This document shows positions 9,428 through 21,285 of a stretch of 64,000 nt of DNA, in pieces. The notes beneath the pieces were generated by a model. The model was not told where the DNA came from and searched no databases. It saw only the letters and a program-made list of their open reading frames with translations. How positions within the stretch are numbered: the stretch's first letter is position 1; every line of letters begins with the position of its first letter. The DNA is from Nannobrachium achirus (lineage: Eukaryota > Chordata > Actinopteri > Myctophiformes > Myctophidae). The stretch covers positions 2,014,001 through 2,078,000 of the forward strand of contig OY997653.1 in NCBI GenBank assembly GCA_963921795.1, in the 5' to 3' direction. The position numbers and the translations under genes were made by a program.

Positions 9428-9934
9428 GGCATTCACCAAATATTCGAATATTCGAATATTGAAGTCACTATTCGACGTTGTTCACCGAAGTCGAATATTC
9501 ACATATTTTTCTTTTTTCTTATTGTTTTCTCTTTAAGAAATATATAGTTTATAAAGCTTGGCTAGATAGGAAGTCATACGAATGTGTTGTCAATGCCCAT
9601 GGTGGATGAATTTGTTAATGCTCTATACCAAGGGGTTCTCAAACCTTTTTAGGCCGTGACCCCCAAAATAAACATATTTGAACTGGGGACCCCCACCCTG
9701 ACAAGCACTTGGAATTGTAGGTATTACATTTAATGTGACTCGGTTCCGCAGAGAAATATTGTGAAAATAGCAGATCTACATGCTCACAACGCCTCGTAGA
9801 TCGGCTATTTTCACAAAGTTCGCCTCTTGCTTACATTTGACAGTTTGGCCAGTCCTGTCGAATATTCGTCTATTCGAATACTTTCAGGTCGAATAATTAG
9901 AATACTAAAAATCACTATTTCGTGAATGCCCTTA
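9425..9934. mobile_element. MITE in a CA microsatellite, with nested family-B sequence
   Basis: The ends TAGGGCATTCAC and GTGAATGCCCTTA are inverted repeats; ATTCGAATA motifs lie inside both ends. The insertion splits a CA tract (CACACAC on both sides). A partial family-B element starting near 9630 (GGTTCTCAAACC, GACCCCC) is nested in it and brings the hairpin module at 9759-9815. Confidence 0.8.
9759..9815. repeat. Hairpin module with inner-arm deletion
   Basis: Left arm ATTGTGAAAATAGCAGATCT continues to CAACGCCTCG, then jumps to TAGATCGGCTATTTTCACAA. The deletion removes the right inner arm exactly to the module centre. Confidence 0.85.
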
Positions 9935-10693
9935 CACACACACACACACACACACGTTCACGTCACACACACACGCATCAAACACTTTCAACACATTAAT
10001 GCCGGATAGATCAACTATTTCACAGGTTTTTACCTAGTTGTTATTTTTCCTTTTCTTACTGAGTCTGTCATTTACTTGCTTGGGATTTTACTTCTCTGCT
10101 TTTATTGAAGAAGGGTTATGTAGATAAAAACAGAATAATAACCGTTGAGGATTGCTTATGCTGATGAAGGGCTGGGTGTCTTCACAGCCTTTCTGTACAC
10201 GCTGAAACTGGGAATAGTGCCAAAACTAGCCAGCGATTGTGCCAAAATTCTTAGGGATTAAGAAAAGCTTAAAAGCACAACAAAGGATGTAGCTGTTATT
10301 TTCACATTGTCGTGCAATCAAACGGCCTACTGTATATACAGTAGGTAACACATGGAGGGAAGCCCACTTGATGTATTGCACTCTAAGCATCGCCCAAACT
10401 GATTCCAAGGACTTCAGTGGCTAGAATGCATTTACTGCCAGATCAAATTAGCCTTGCACAGACACATGTCCTACAATGTACACGTGCAGCTCTGTTTATG
10501 TGCATCGCAGTCAGAGCTGGATCCAGAAGCTATTTGCTTCTTTTTTGTCTTTTAATTTTTTTTAAATACTTTTTCATAACGCCAATGTTAATAAGAAGCA
10601 TTCACCTCAGCTTTCACACTTCTGACCTCATTACATTTCTAACAGTTAACGGGTACACATTATTGTGTATCATTATTTTATGCTTTAACTATT

Positions 10694-10768
10694 GAAAAAT
10701 AGCAGATATACGAGCTCACAGCACGGCACCGAGTGCTGCGCTGCGAGCTTGTAGATCTGCTATTTTTG
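10694..10768. repeat. Hairpin module (family E, left copy)
   Basis: GATATAC on the outward arm and GTAGATC on the inward arm. Inner arms are CAGCACGGCAC and GTGCTGCGCTG, with mismatches. Confidence 0.87.
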
Positions 10769-11116
10769 AAAAATCGTGAAAATTAGAATTTTGACCCGAT
10801 TCCATAAGTGTCTTTTGAATCCTTCTAAGATTTTTTGAAAAACCTATGTTTCTATGTCAGCAACCTGGCTAGCCATCGTCAAAGAAAAGGTCCTTTTCAC
10901 TTAAATGGAGCTCAGTTAGTCTGTTCTTGAGAGACTACTCAGTGGTTCTCAAACCTTTTCATGTGAAGGACCCCCAAAATTATATTTATTTGGCCACGGA
11001 CCCCCATCTCAAAATATTTAGTTCCAGGGACCACCCAGAAGCAAAATTTGAGTTACAAACGTTCGCTTTGAAAATACATATAGTCAAAGATTTGCACACA
11101 TTTTCACGACTTTTTC

Positions 11117-11165
11117 AAAAATAGCAGATCTACAAGCTCGCACAACTTGTATATCTGCTATTTTT
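11117..11165. repeat. Hairpin module (family E, right copy), centre deleted
   Basis: GATCTACAAGCTCGCACAACTTGTATATC: the GC-rich centre is lost but both ends and the flanking AAAAATAGC/GCTATTTTT arms remain. Confidence 0.85.
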
Positions 11166-11407
11166 CACTGGTTAAAGCATTCAATAATTCTAGGCCTAAA
11201 TGGGTTAAAACAAGGTACAGTATGATGGATACACATTTCAATCAAAGTATTGCAGGGTCTGTTGAACACTGTAATGCTGATTATCACTTTTCAACTGGAA
11301 TTCCAGTGAAGACTTGCGCTGTATGATATTATGTTATATGGATTTAATGTGCCAATCAAAGTCTCTTATCAACTCTCCCCCTGCTTTCACTTTTTTACTA
11401 CGTAGCT

Positions 11408-11891
11408 CAGGGGTCTTCAACAGGGGGTCCGGGACCCCTAGGGGGTCCTCAATTACAGGGGGTCCTCCAAATCATTGTGTGATAGAAACCTTTTTCTCCC
11501 TTTTTTACATTAACCACTTGAACCCTAGCATCCATATTCTGAGAACTTTAGCCAAAAATAGCAGATCTACAAGCAGATCTACAAGCTCACAACGCCTCGT
11601 GCTGCGAGGCGTTGTGAGCTTGTAGATCAGCTATTTTTGGCAAAGAGCTTTGGTGTAGAGCGGAAAAAGAGCAGACTAAGTACAGACTGAAAGGTCAAGT
11701 TTATCACTTATTGACGATTCAAGTGGTTAAATCTGAAAACACAAATTGACATGAATCCAAAATACACTGATGATTGTGCTGTCAAACAATGAAACTGGGC
11801 CTATATGGAATCTATGAAAAGGTTGTGGGGGTCCCTGCTTCATCTCTCTCTCCACTAAGCGTCCTTGGCCTGAAAACGTTGAAGACCCCTG
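11408..11891 (+). mobile_element. Family-C hAT MITE, complete
   Basis: Terminal repeats CAGGGGTCTTCAAC and GTTGAAGACCCCTG. The flanks ACGTAGCT and CTGTAGCT agree at 6 of 8 bases, an aged 8-bp duplication. A hairpin module lies at 11551-11642. Confidence 0.88.
11551..11642. repeat. Hairpin module with internal tandem duplication
   Basis: Outer arms GCCAAAAATAGC/GCTATTTTTGGC; inner arms CAACGCCTCG/CGAGGCGTTG. The left arm contains GATCTACAAGC twice in tandem. Confidence 0.92.
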
Positions 11892-12876
11892 CTGTAGCTT
11901 ATAAAGGTTTGCTTGATTGTAGGTGATGGTGTTTACTGAATTTACACAAACCATGACCTAGCTGAGACCTTTTTGAATAAGCACGGGTTGTGATAACGGC
12001 TACTTCTGCTTTTCATGCTGTGTTTTGATGATATGATCTCATGTTCTCTGAGTTGTTACTTGTGGAATAATAATACACAGTAATGGTATAAGTTCTCAAA
12101 CTTTGTAATACTGTAATACTGAACCATCTCTTATTTTTTAACACGGGTGGTATGTTTGTAATATCAATAAATGTTTATATATTTAGAATGTTAACAGGAA
12201 GAAAAGAAAAAAACGTGCATACATTTTGAAATTGTCTTACAAGATACTTGTGAAGGAGCAGTGTGTCGGCATTGGTTTTGAGTACATTTTAAGCTAACTT
12301 TATAAATCGACTGTATTCTCTTGCAAACGTTCAGTTGTAAAAGTAACCAATGGTTAATTGCTTCTTTTAATGAGATTATTGTTTTGGATTTCTGCTTAAA
12401 TCTTCGTAGCCTACAGTATTATACAATTAAGCGGTTTACTCAGTCTTAAGTTTCTTAGTTAAAATGCAACTTTCCAAGTACAAGAATAGCCTATATGATG
12501 TACACATTAATATAGTGCAATTGTATTGTAATTCCAAATGTTTTTCTTTTTTGGTCTATAATAGTGTAAGTTGTTTAAAGGTTTTAACCAGTGTAAAGTA
12601 AAGGTGCCACATGTTTAACACTTTCAACGCTAGAATGAAATAGGCCTTCATGTTTTGGGCAAGCTGAACAATGCTGTAAAATAAAACAAAAGTATTTATA
12701 TTAAGAAGACTTTGATTACCGCCTGCTATAACCTAATAAGAACACACTTCTATGACTTGGATGTTACTATCAATGATATACTAATGTCAACCAGGTAAAA
12801 TTCTCAGCGTTAATGTATCCATTTGTAACCAAGTGTATACAAAATAACTTAAAGTTCTTATCCTGGACCAGGAGGT

Positions 12877-13036
12877 ATTCATGGGTTGCATTTGTAGTCC
12901 TAAACCGGCCATATTGAGGACCAACACGGGTGTTCAATTTGTCTGATTGGCATAGAACCAATGTACTACGTTAATCAGACCACCTGTGTTGGTCCTAAAA
13001 ATGGCTGGTGTAGGACTACAAATGCAACCCATGAAT
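12877..13036. mobile_element. Small foldback MITE
   Basis: Imperfect inverted arms of about 75 bp, starting ATTCATGGGTTGCATTTGTA and ending with the complement. No module and no coding sequence. Confidence 0.75.
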
Positions 13037-13065
13037 GAATAAACCTAGCGAATTGCAGCTTTAAA

Positions 13066-13517
13066 TTAAAGGAGGACTTCACCACTTTTCAACCTATCTT
13101 CATATAATTGGTCCTCACTAATGTTCATGATAAAAATAGCACAATTGTTCTACTTGGTCTGTGTCTAGGAGGAGAGCTGTGGGCAGTTCAGAAACCCATC
13201 TACCAGTGACATCATCGTTAGGCAGATATTTCTTTTTTTAAACAAGATTTAAAAAAAAATATATATATAGATTTGTATTATCGTGAGAACAATGGCTTCC
13301 ATTATAGCAAAGTAACTTTTCAGGAATAGAAAGCCTGCCGTTTCTATTAGCTTGGATTCCCCATCGATGATGTCACTGGTAGGCAGCTAGGTTTAGTCCT
13401 CCTATGAGACACAGACAAGGATTTATTTATTTATTTTTTTGCTATTTTATCATTAACATTAATGAAGGGCCAATTATATCAAGATAGGTGGGAGGAAACA
13501 AAAAGTTGTCCTTTAAT
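13066..13517. mobile_element. Foldback element (AAAGGAGGAC/GTCCTTTAA ends)
   Basis: The left part (GGACTTCACCACTTTTC, AACCTATCTTCATATAATTGG, GACATCATCG) is repeated inverted in the right part (CGATGATGTCACTGG, CCAATTATATCAAGATAGG, GTTGTCC). Arms of about 150 bp or more are diverged. Confidence 0.65.
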
Positions 13518-13857
13518 ATAGGCCTATATATTTTTACAGACAGTGAACATACAGTTATAAGCCACCACTGATATGCAAAACATTATCTTTGTAAAGCCAG
13601 AACAGAATGAGTTTAAATGGGGATATGTTTGTTAATTGGCTATCAGAGAAAGAAGTAGTCTATATCAGTGGTTCTCAAAGTGGATTCTAGGGACTCTGTA
13701 GGCTACTTTATGGGTCTACATTGACCCATACAAGTCTGTAACTCTGACAGTGTACAACAAATGGAACAAAATGGCTTCATTTGGTTCCATGTGTACACTG
13801 TCACAGTTTAGGGGAGACCTTGAAATGTGAAAGTTTGACAAACACTGGTCTATATCA

Positions 13858-14021
13858 GTGGTTCTCAACCTTTTCAGGCAGCGACCCCCAAAATAATCAT
13901 ATTTTAACTGGGGACCCCCCCCCCCCCCCAACCTGATGAGCACTAAGAGTTGAGCCATTACATTTTGTATAACACGGTTCTATTGTGAAAATAGCAGATC
14001 TACATGCTCACAACGCCTCGC
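13858..14021 (+). mobile_element. Family-B hAT MITE, left half only
   Basis: CAGTGGTTCTCAACCTTTTC and the GACCCCCAAAATAATCATAT block match the family-B copy at 21286. The copy breaks off at the centre of its hairpin module (CACAACGCCTCG, about 14021); the right half of the module is absent. Confidence 0.75.
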
Positions 14022-14129
14022 AACAATTTCTGTCACTATAATATTTGACAATTTGGCCAAGAAAAAGTGAGTGCTAAAATGTTTTCATTCGCTTTGTTCT
14101 ATTGTTTTATCGTGTTTGCTAAAATGTGG

Positions 14130-14340
14130 GGCATGCGTACGCATTGGGGGCATGCGTACAAGTGGCTAAATATGTCTTTTTAGACACAATAAGCCAGCAG
14201 TTTCTTTATTGATATTTACAGTAACACTTCTAGCCCCCATGATAAGTCACATCCAACCATGAAAGGTTGCGTTGTATCTTGGGAATGGGCTTATTCTGTT
14301 TAAAATTACATATTTAGCCACTTGTACGCATGCCCTCAAC
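14130..14340. mobile_element. Foldback repeat (GCATGCGTACAAGTGGCTAA)
   Basis: GCATGCGTACAAGTGGCTAA near 14150 and its complement near 14325 enclose AGACACAATAAGCC-type sequence. A related copy is at 56338-56728. Confidence 0.65.
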
Positions 14341-14403
14341 CACTGAAATAAGAATCTCTAAAACAATAGAAAGAAGTAAATGAAATAATTTTAACATGTT
14401 TTT

Positions 14404-15545
14404 TTTTTAATCTATCTATAAATGCGACAAATCTCTGTCTGTTTGTTTGTTTGTTTGTAATCCGCGTATCTCGAGAACCGTTCGTCCCACCAGCTTCAGA
14501 TTCGGCACGCGCGTTCCCCGCCGCCGCGCGGAGTGCAGTGCCAGGCCTCGACCCGACCCGACTCGCGGTTTTCCGAAACCGGCGCGAAACGTTCGGAATC
14601 TCCTTATGCGGAGCTGATTGTTGACATCAGGCTGTTCCGGAGGAAATCGGCGCAAGCGCTGAGTCATTGTGACATCACTTCATAAAAGGCTCTGACATCA
14701 CGTACGCCACATGAGTCAACACAAAATCTCTGTGAATGTGTATGTATGTATGTAATCCGCGTATCTCGAGAACCCTTCTTCCCACCGGCACGCGCGTTCT
14801 CCAGATATGGGCATAAAGTCTGACATCAGAGTTTTCCGCAACCGGTACTGTGTGTGCAGAGATCTTCATATATGGGCATAAGTGGACAAAGACAAACAGA
14901 TGGTCAAAACGGGTCCTATGACAACAGGTATATTGGGGTTTGCATTAAAGGGTGGGGCATTCATGGGGTTTGCATTAAAGGGTGGGGCATTCATTCCCTA
15001 TTTCAAATTCGGCACGTGCGTTCCCCACCGCAGCAGGTAGTGCAGTGCTCGGCCTCAACCCGACCCGACCCACGATTGTTTGAAAAAGCGACAGAAATCT
15101 CATATATGGGCATAAAATGGACGCAGATAAACAGATATCTCCATATATGGCATATATGGGCATACAATGGATGCAGAATCACAAAGATCTCCATATACGG
15201 GCATAAAAGGGACACAGACAGACAGATACAGAGATCTCCATATATGGGCATAAAATGGATGCAGATAGACAGATATCTCCATATATGGGCATATATGGGC
15301 ATAAAATGGACCCAGAACTATAACTGCAGTGATCTCCATATATGGACATAAAATGGACACCGACAGACAGATACAGATATCTCCATATATGGGCAAAAAT
15401 GGACACAGGCAGACAAATGGTCAAAACGGGTCCTATGAAAACAGGTATAATGGGGTTTGCATTAAAGGGCGGGGCATTCATTCCCTATTTACATTGTTCC
15501 GAGTTGGCCAGGTCGCCGACTAGACGCTGGGCCGCCCGAAGCTTC
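14404..15545 (+). mobile_element. CATATATGG-rich element, Helitron-like left end
   Basis: The left part (TCTATCTATAAATGCGACAA, CTGTCTGTTTGTTTG, CGCGTATCTCGAGAACC) resembles 5' ends I associate with Helitrons; this is a resemblance only. The body repeats CATATATGGGCATAAA about ten times with ACAGACAGATA spacers. The right end (GGCCAGGTCGCCGACTAGAC, GGGCCGCCCGAAG) recurs inverted at 26368-26410. No protein-coding frame. Confidence 0.5.
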
Positions 15546-15624
15546 TAGTATTCTTTAATTAGGCCTACTGTCTAAAATAATGAACCCTTGTTGTAAAAAA
15601 AACTAAGGTTGTCCTTTAAACTTT

Positions 15625-15750
15625 ATGATGGTTTGTTTCCTGTTGAGTGAGAAAACAATGTTTCACATGAAGCTAATCATCTGGGGACCCCCCAAAATAA
15701 TTTGGAGACACCCCTGGGGGGTCCAGACCAACAGGTTGAGAACCACTGGT
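15625..15750 (+). mobile_element. Family-B hAT MITE right-end fragment
   Basis: GGTTTGTTTCCTGTTGAG through GGGGACCCCCCAAAATAATTTGG to GGTTGAGAACCACTGG matches the right end of the family-B copy at 21286-21801. Confidence 0.8.
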
Positions 15751-16059
15751 TTATGTGTGTGGAGTGTGTATTCATTCACAGAGAAGAACACTGTAACAGT
15801 AAGACAGGAGGCTGTTTTTCCGGGTCCTGTGACTTATCAGGTGGTTGAGGAGGAGAAGGAGGAGGAGTTGCTTTGTGACTAATGTACTTTACTACTTTCT
15901 GTTAGTTCTGCTTCTCTCTCCTCTGGACAGAAACGACAGCCTCGCCGCGTCTCAGCAGCACAAAAGAGGAACCTGGAAAGTTTGTTTTTTAAAGAGAAAG
16001 CTGTCATCTGTCGCATCTTCTTGCCTCACGTTCTCCTTCCCTCACACACTGCAGTCACC

Positions 16060-16273
16060 ATGGCAGGAGGATCATTGATGGAATGTAAGGAGTACTTGTT
16101 CAAAGTTCTGGTGATCGGGGAGCTGGGCGTCGGGAAGACCAGCATCATCAAGCGCTACGTGCACCAGCTGTTCTCCCAGCACTACAGAGCGACCATAGGA
16201 GTAGACTTTGCGTTAAAGGTTATAAACTGGGACAGCAAGACGCTGGTGAGGTTACAACTCTGGGACATCGCAG
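16060..16273 (+). CDS. rab32: Rab32 small GTPase, exon 1
   Basis: Residues 1-71 plus the first base of codon 72. Rab32 is a prenylated small GTPase that directs cargo to lysosome-related organelles such as melanosomes, acts at mitochondria, and anchors protein kinase A. The start ATG (CACCATGG, a strong Kozak context) gives MAGG, as in mammalian Rab32. Motifs: P-loop GELGVGKTS (residues 20-28), KRYVHQLFSQHYRATIGVDFAL covering switch I, then RLQLWDIAG. The near-identity of this core to mammalian Rab32 separates it from Rab38 and Rab29. The donor is CAG|GTAAGA after 16273. The complete spliced protein is 213 residues; mammalian Rab32 is longer through an Ala/Pro-rich N-terminus absent here. Confidence 0.96.
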
Positions 16274-16427
16274 GTAAGAGATTTGTTAATGCAAGAAATG
16301 TTTTTTTTTCCTTCTTTTTTTTTTTACTCTATAACTATCTTTTTTCATGTGGATATTGCTGTCGTGGTGAGGAATATTGTAGGAAATCACAGTCACACAA
16401 TGTGTTTACTTTGCGCACTTTACTGTA

Positions 16428-16965
16428 TGGAGATGGGACGTTCGCGAACGAATCGATTCTTTTGAACGGCTCTTTGAAACGAACGATGGGATCCGGTTCG
16501 TAGGGAGCCGTTCCTTTCTAATAAACATGGGGAAAGTACTATTTCTTTACTTACATTAAGTAAAAGTATCAATACTGCAACCAATGTAGGAATATTCTGC
16601 AACAAGTGGATGTATGGAATTAAAATGTAGGCTGCTTCAACAAAAGCTTTGGTATAAAAACAATGTAGGCTACTGAAAGTACCAATAGTAGAAAGTACTC
16701 ATTATACAGAATGTCCCATTTCACAGGTTTTCCCAATGAGTAAAATGTAGAAAAATCATTTGAAAATAGCAAGCTTGTAGATCGGCTATTTTCAAATGGC
16801 GGAAATGTAAACATGGACGAAATGGGTTGAAGTGATTTGTAATTATAGGCTAATCAAAAGTAACTAGTAACTAAATGAGCCAGTGAGTCTTTTGAACGGC
16901 TCTTGGAAAGGAACGGATCCCAGAGATCCAGCTCACTTCAAAGAACCATAAATCCCATCTCTACT
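16428..16965. mobile_element. Family-G element (GAGATGGGACGTTCGCGAACG)
   Basis: The ends GAGATGGGACG...GAACGAATC and ...CCATAAATCCCATCTCTA match the element at 59907-60535 in opposite orientation. TTTTGAACGGCTCTT blocks lie near each end. It carries a reduced hairpin module at 16757-16798. The left end begins about 155 bp after the rab32 exon 1 donor. Confidence 0.75.
16757..16798. repeat. Reduced hairpin module (family G)
   Basis: CATTTGAAAATAGC, then AAGCTTGTAGATCGGC, then TATTTTCAAATG. The left inner arm is lost but the outer arms (CATTTGAAAATAGC/GCTATTTTCAAATG) pair perfectly and are specific to this family. Confidence 0.88.
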
Positions 16966-17487
16966 ACTGTACAAAGTGCTTGGAATGTTCACAGCAGCTT
17001 GTGATGTGAATGTGATCAGAACCTCATGGGCACTGCTTAGTTACTTTACCCTGACTCTAGCAGCTCTCAGTGAAGTTAGACATTTATATGTGTAATAATT
17101 GCGTTGCGTCCGTGACCCGTTATACACCGTCGTACTACGGGCCTATAAATGAAGCATTATGGCGTGGTTGTGTAGTTTCAGTTCATGGTCATGACAGGCA
17201 GGCAGGCGCGGTTAATTGTTGAGAGGAATGTAGGTCACGTTATTACCGAATGGCTGCCTGAGCGCCGCCCCGTGTGAGGAGACTCCCATTCTAAAGTATG
17301 GATGGAATCACAGAGTGGCACAGCCAACCAACCTGTCCTTGTGTAAAAGCTGTTCTCACTTGAGTTGAGTTGAGTATGTCAGTGGTTGGTTGTCTACATG
17401 TTTGTTCATGTCAAGGACCCCCGTGACATTGTTATTAAAGTGTTTCAAAAGATATTCCACATTTCTTCCAAGATTTTTTTTGGGGGA

Positions 17488-18050
17488 AATAGCAGATCTA
17501 CAAGCTCACAATGGGCCCTATTTTTGGTTTTTTGAAGTATTTTAAATGTTTTTCAAAATAGTAAAAAAAAAGGCAAAGAAGTTTGGGGATAAGGGGTATG
17601 GACAATAGAGCTGTAAGTGTCCATCTCCATGTATTGTGATCTTGTAGATCGGGCCGGCTATTCAAATAGCCTATAGGACACTACTGTATAGGGTTCAAGT
17701 GGTTAAACTGATGCTGATGAGTCTGGGACCCCTAGGGGGTCCTCAGAGTTTACTACAGGGGGTCCTCCAAATCTTTTAAGTTTATTAAGTACTAGACCTT
17801 ACCCGTTCAAAGATATGTGCTCCAAAATATGTGTGGGTTGTGGGGAAAGTTACTGTAACTGGTGCGTGCGTGAGAATATGTGGGAGCATCATTATGTAAG
17901 GAGCAGCCCATGGAGGAGTGTATATTTATGATGGATACAAATAATTTAACAGCAAAATTAGGTGAATAGAGGTATGGGGATGTATGCACTTACTCCACAT
18001 AGTTTTTCCATACCCGTTGAAAGATGACCCGGTGCATGCATGACCCATGC

Positions 18051-18104
<54 letters not shown>

Positions 18105-18775
18105 TGTGTCTCTTCACTGCAACATTCCTAACTGTGAGGGAGGTGTGTGTGGGGCTATGGGATCCCATGGCCTGGAGGAACGGACCGTAACCCTGACAAC
18201 AGGCTGAGCTGAACAGGCTGTGCTGTACAGAAGTGGTGAAAAAACGCGAATAAATATCTTGAATTTGGTAAAAATGGAAATCGGGCTCGGTCACCGTCAG
18301 TATAATGCTAATGGCCAATGTCATGTGAAAATTGGGATCAGTTGTTGAAGAGATAAAGGTGGAAATGCATTTTGTGACTGACAGTACTACTGACCTCTCT
18401 CTAAAACAAGACCAGGTCAACCTGGTTGTGCCAGACCCCCTGTCTGTCATCATCATTTATGACATCATGCCTTTTGTAGGCATGTCATCATCATGTCATC
18501 ATCATATATACCCTTTATATAGAAAACCCGGACAGACCGACATTTGCTTATGTAGGCCTACCCATTTCATGGGTCTGGCAATTATAGTATGGATTGATGG
18601 TTCAAGTGGTTGAATGTTTTAAAACCTACATTGACATGAATCCAAAATACACTGATAATTGTGCTGTCAAACAATGAAACTATATGGAATCTATGAAAAG
18701 GTTGTGGGGGTCCCTGCTTCATCTCTCTCTCAACTAAGGGGTCCTTGGCCTGAAAACATTGAAGACCCCTGGCCT
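17488..18775. mobile_element. Fragments of family C interrupted by other DNA
   Basis: Half modules (AAATAGCAGATCTACAAGC at 17490; CTTGTAGATCGGGCC at 17640) and the family-C left end (GGACCCCTAGGGGGTCCTCA, about 17727) are separated from the family-C right end (CAACTAAGGGGTCCTTGGCC to GAAGACCCCTG, about 18730-18768) by about 900 bp of other sequence, including an AG microsatellite. The exact structure is unresolved. Confidence 0.5.
18054..18102. repeat. (AG)n microsatellite
   Basis: GA/AG dinucleotide tract of about 48 bp. Confidence 0.97.
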
Positions 18776-18936
18776 ATAGGACACTGTATACTATACTGTA
18801 TAGGGTTCAAGTGGTTAAACAGATGCTATATCCCATTATTTGAATGTATTTCCTTTAGCTGGGGACACCCTGGAACCCCCTCAACTAAGAACCCCTAGCC
18901 CACTTTGTAAACAACTGTACCGAAAGTGTCAAAATC

Positions 18937-19080
<144 letters not shown>

Positions 19081-19649
19081 ATTGGCCTCTTTCTTACCCC
19101 TCCATTTAAATTTCACATGCTTGTTTGATCTCCACTCTCAGATAGCCATGCATGTATGCATCTGACATGTGATAAGCACACAGATAAGACTTATGAAATT
19201 GCTTCAGACACGCATGATTCAGCAAATCGACTTAGCGCAGGAATGTGAAACATGTTATGAGTTCAGAGATCAGGCCAGAGGAACAAATGGAGCCCAATGT
19301 GTTCGTTGTGATAGAAAGATGGATACATGCTTTAATTTCCGGTTATACAGGAAGATAGGGCACCTAAACATTGTGGGCCCTCTAGGTTAAATTGGTTATC
19401 TTTTCTTAAATATAAAAAAAAACATTTGAATACATAATATGTATTCAAATGTTATGTTTATTGAGCATAAATAGGCCTATGTATAAGCATATTTGGCATC
19501 ACAGCTCTGTCTCATTTCATTCCCTGTATGCATAAATTACAATAAACGATTTGCCAACTAGATTTAACACAGGGGCGTAATTTCAGAAAGAAATGGGGGT
19601 AAACAATCGGTTACCAGACCACTTAAGTGCCATTTCTAAAATAGCGAAA

Positions 19650-19700
19650 TAGTGGATCTACAAGCTCTCAGCCAAGCGACGCGTTGAGAGCTTGTAGAAA
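19650..19700. repeat. Hairpin module, decayed
   Basis: GTGGATCTACAAGCTCTCAG pairs imperfectly with GCGTTGAGAGCTTGTAGAAA. The CTCTCA/TGAGAG stem variant is matched on both arms. The right GATC and outer arm are lost. Confidence 0.75.
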
Positions 19701-19922
19701 CTAGTGGTTAATAAATTAACGGTTGCATACAATAAAAGGCTTGTCTATATTATAACACTTGTCACATGTAGATGGATAGGCATCGTTTGCAATTAAATAT
19801 GATTTATCTGCTAACACAATTCAGAGTTGGGGACAATATGTATAACATATCGTCGTTGTCGGGTGAAAACCTTGTACCGGTATATCCAAAACCGTTCGTT
19901 TTGCATTTATCATGATTTAAAC

Positions 19923-20003
19923 TAGTGAAAACAGCCGATATACAAGCACACAACGCCTCGCACCGTGAGGCGTTGTGTGCTTGTAGATCTGCTGTTTTCA
20001 CTA
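19923..20003. repeat. Hairpin module (TAGTGAAA outer arm)
   Basis: Outer arms TAGTGAAAACAGC/GCTGTTTTCACTA; stem AAGCAC/GTGCTT; inner arms CAACGCCTCGC and a one-base-mismatched complement. Embedded in the family-D-like context (CTTGTATGATGAAGCAGGGC downstream). Confidence 0.94.
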
Positions 20004-20554
20004 CTTTTGTGCAACGGCCTTGTATGATGAAGCAGGGCTTTACCGGTACTTTGCAAAAGAACGTACAAATTTGAAACTTGGAGATACGAGGTTTCCACTT
20101 GACAGCGACAATATTTAAGGTTAAATGTGAACACTAGGGGATGGCAATTGCCAAATTACACAATTGACGCCCCTGATTTGACATAAACCCCCATAAGGGA
20201 GTCATAGCAACAGAGCCCACAGGATGGGGTGGAGGTGGACTTCATAGAGCAGAGCACAAAGCAGCATGAATTGAACATCATTATCAGAGAGACAAATTTA
20301 ATTTACCCTTCAACTTCTCGTTTATGCTTGTAATAACTGGGTAGCCACAGGTTTGGTAGTAATGGTAGAAATATTCGGCATTAGATGTCAATGTTCAAGC
20401 AAGTCTAAATCATGTATATTTTTGAGCGGTGGTCACAACGCTCCTATACGTGGCCGTGTGTGTGGGTATGCGTGTCTGTAGCCTCCAGTAACCTTTTCTG
20501 ACCACACATGTTAAGGGAGGGGCGCTGTTGTTCAGACTCACATTCACACACACA

Positions 20555-20558
20555 TGCA

Positions 20559-20631
<73 letters not shown>
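20555..20631. repeat. (GCAC)n/(CA)n microsatellite
   Basis: Compound ACGC and CA tract. Confidence 0.96.
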
Positions 20632-20750
20632 CCTCCACCGCTCAGTTCACACGAGTGTGATTTTTAGTTTACGTACCGTAATTGGAGCAGACAATTTTTC
20701 AAATTCTTTATTTTTTACATCTTGGCACATACATACCTACATTATGTCTT

Positions 20751-20754
20751 TATT

Positions 20755-20786
<32 letters not shown>

Positions 20787-20818
20787 TTTTTCTTTCTTTC
20801 TTTCTTTCTTTCTTTCTG
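20751..20818. repeat. (TTTC)n microsatellite
   Basis: Tetranucleotide CTTT tract with one interruption; the Phe-Leu-Ser-rich reading frames across it are artefacts. Confidence 0.96.
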
Positions 20819-21285
20819 TCTGTCCACTCTTCCGTTTAGCATTTCCAGAGTCTTTACTGTGTAGACATGCCTCACTTAAAGCATAACTACATGTATAGAT
20901 CCATACATATTTATATAAGCTTGTGTGTCATACATGGGTACACACAGATAGCAACATACCTTAAGTGCCTAGGCTGCCTACTGTTGTAATGTACATACAT
21001 ACATACATACTGTACATACCGGTACATACAGGCATACATAACATTCAGCTGGGTATTGTATTCATTGCTGATAGGGCAGACAAGACCAAAGGCAGCCCTC
21101 TTCCACTGTAGGGGCCTGTCTCTGCATCCAGATGGTACACAGTAACATCTGTAGAGTTAATTTAGGTCAATATTTACACTGACTCTCAGTACTAAATGAA
21201 CACATGGATGTGTAGTGAGAAGAGACAGGGTTGACAGGAGGTTTAATGCTCTGCAGGGTGGAGAGAGAGAGAGCAGTGGTGTAAA

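Larger units (their letters stand above)
10645..11205 (+). mobile_element. Family-E TTAA MITE, left tip deleted
   Basis: The left end reads GTTAACGGGTACACATTATTG, about 11 bp of the normal tip missing after TTAA. The right end is CTAAATGGG followed by TTAA. Two hairpin modules are present (10694-10768 and 11117-11165). Confidence 0.85.
9293..16059. other. grm1-rab32 intergenic region
   Basis: About 6.8 kb with no convincing gene. It begins with the grm1 3' UTR (end not identified), then a CA microsatellite. Transposons occupy 9425-9934, 10645-11205, 11408-11891, 12877-13036, 13066-13517, 13858-14021, 14130-14340 and 14404-15545. AT-rich unique DNA fills 11900-12870. The rab32 promoter and 5' UTR should lie in the last few hundred bases; no TATA box is evident. 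Confidence 0.7.

Noticed and set aside
8740-9462. 240-residue frame overlapping the grm1 tail exon
   Set aside because: It runs in another frame through the tail exon and then through the CA microsatellite, with Gly/Arg-rich low complexity; the conserved mGluR1 frame is the real one.
14404-15545. Firm Helitron call
   Set aside because: Only the left end resembles Helitrons. No clear CTRR 3' terminus with a preceding hairpin and no Rep/helicase coding was found, so it is left as a resemblance.
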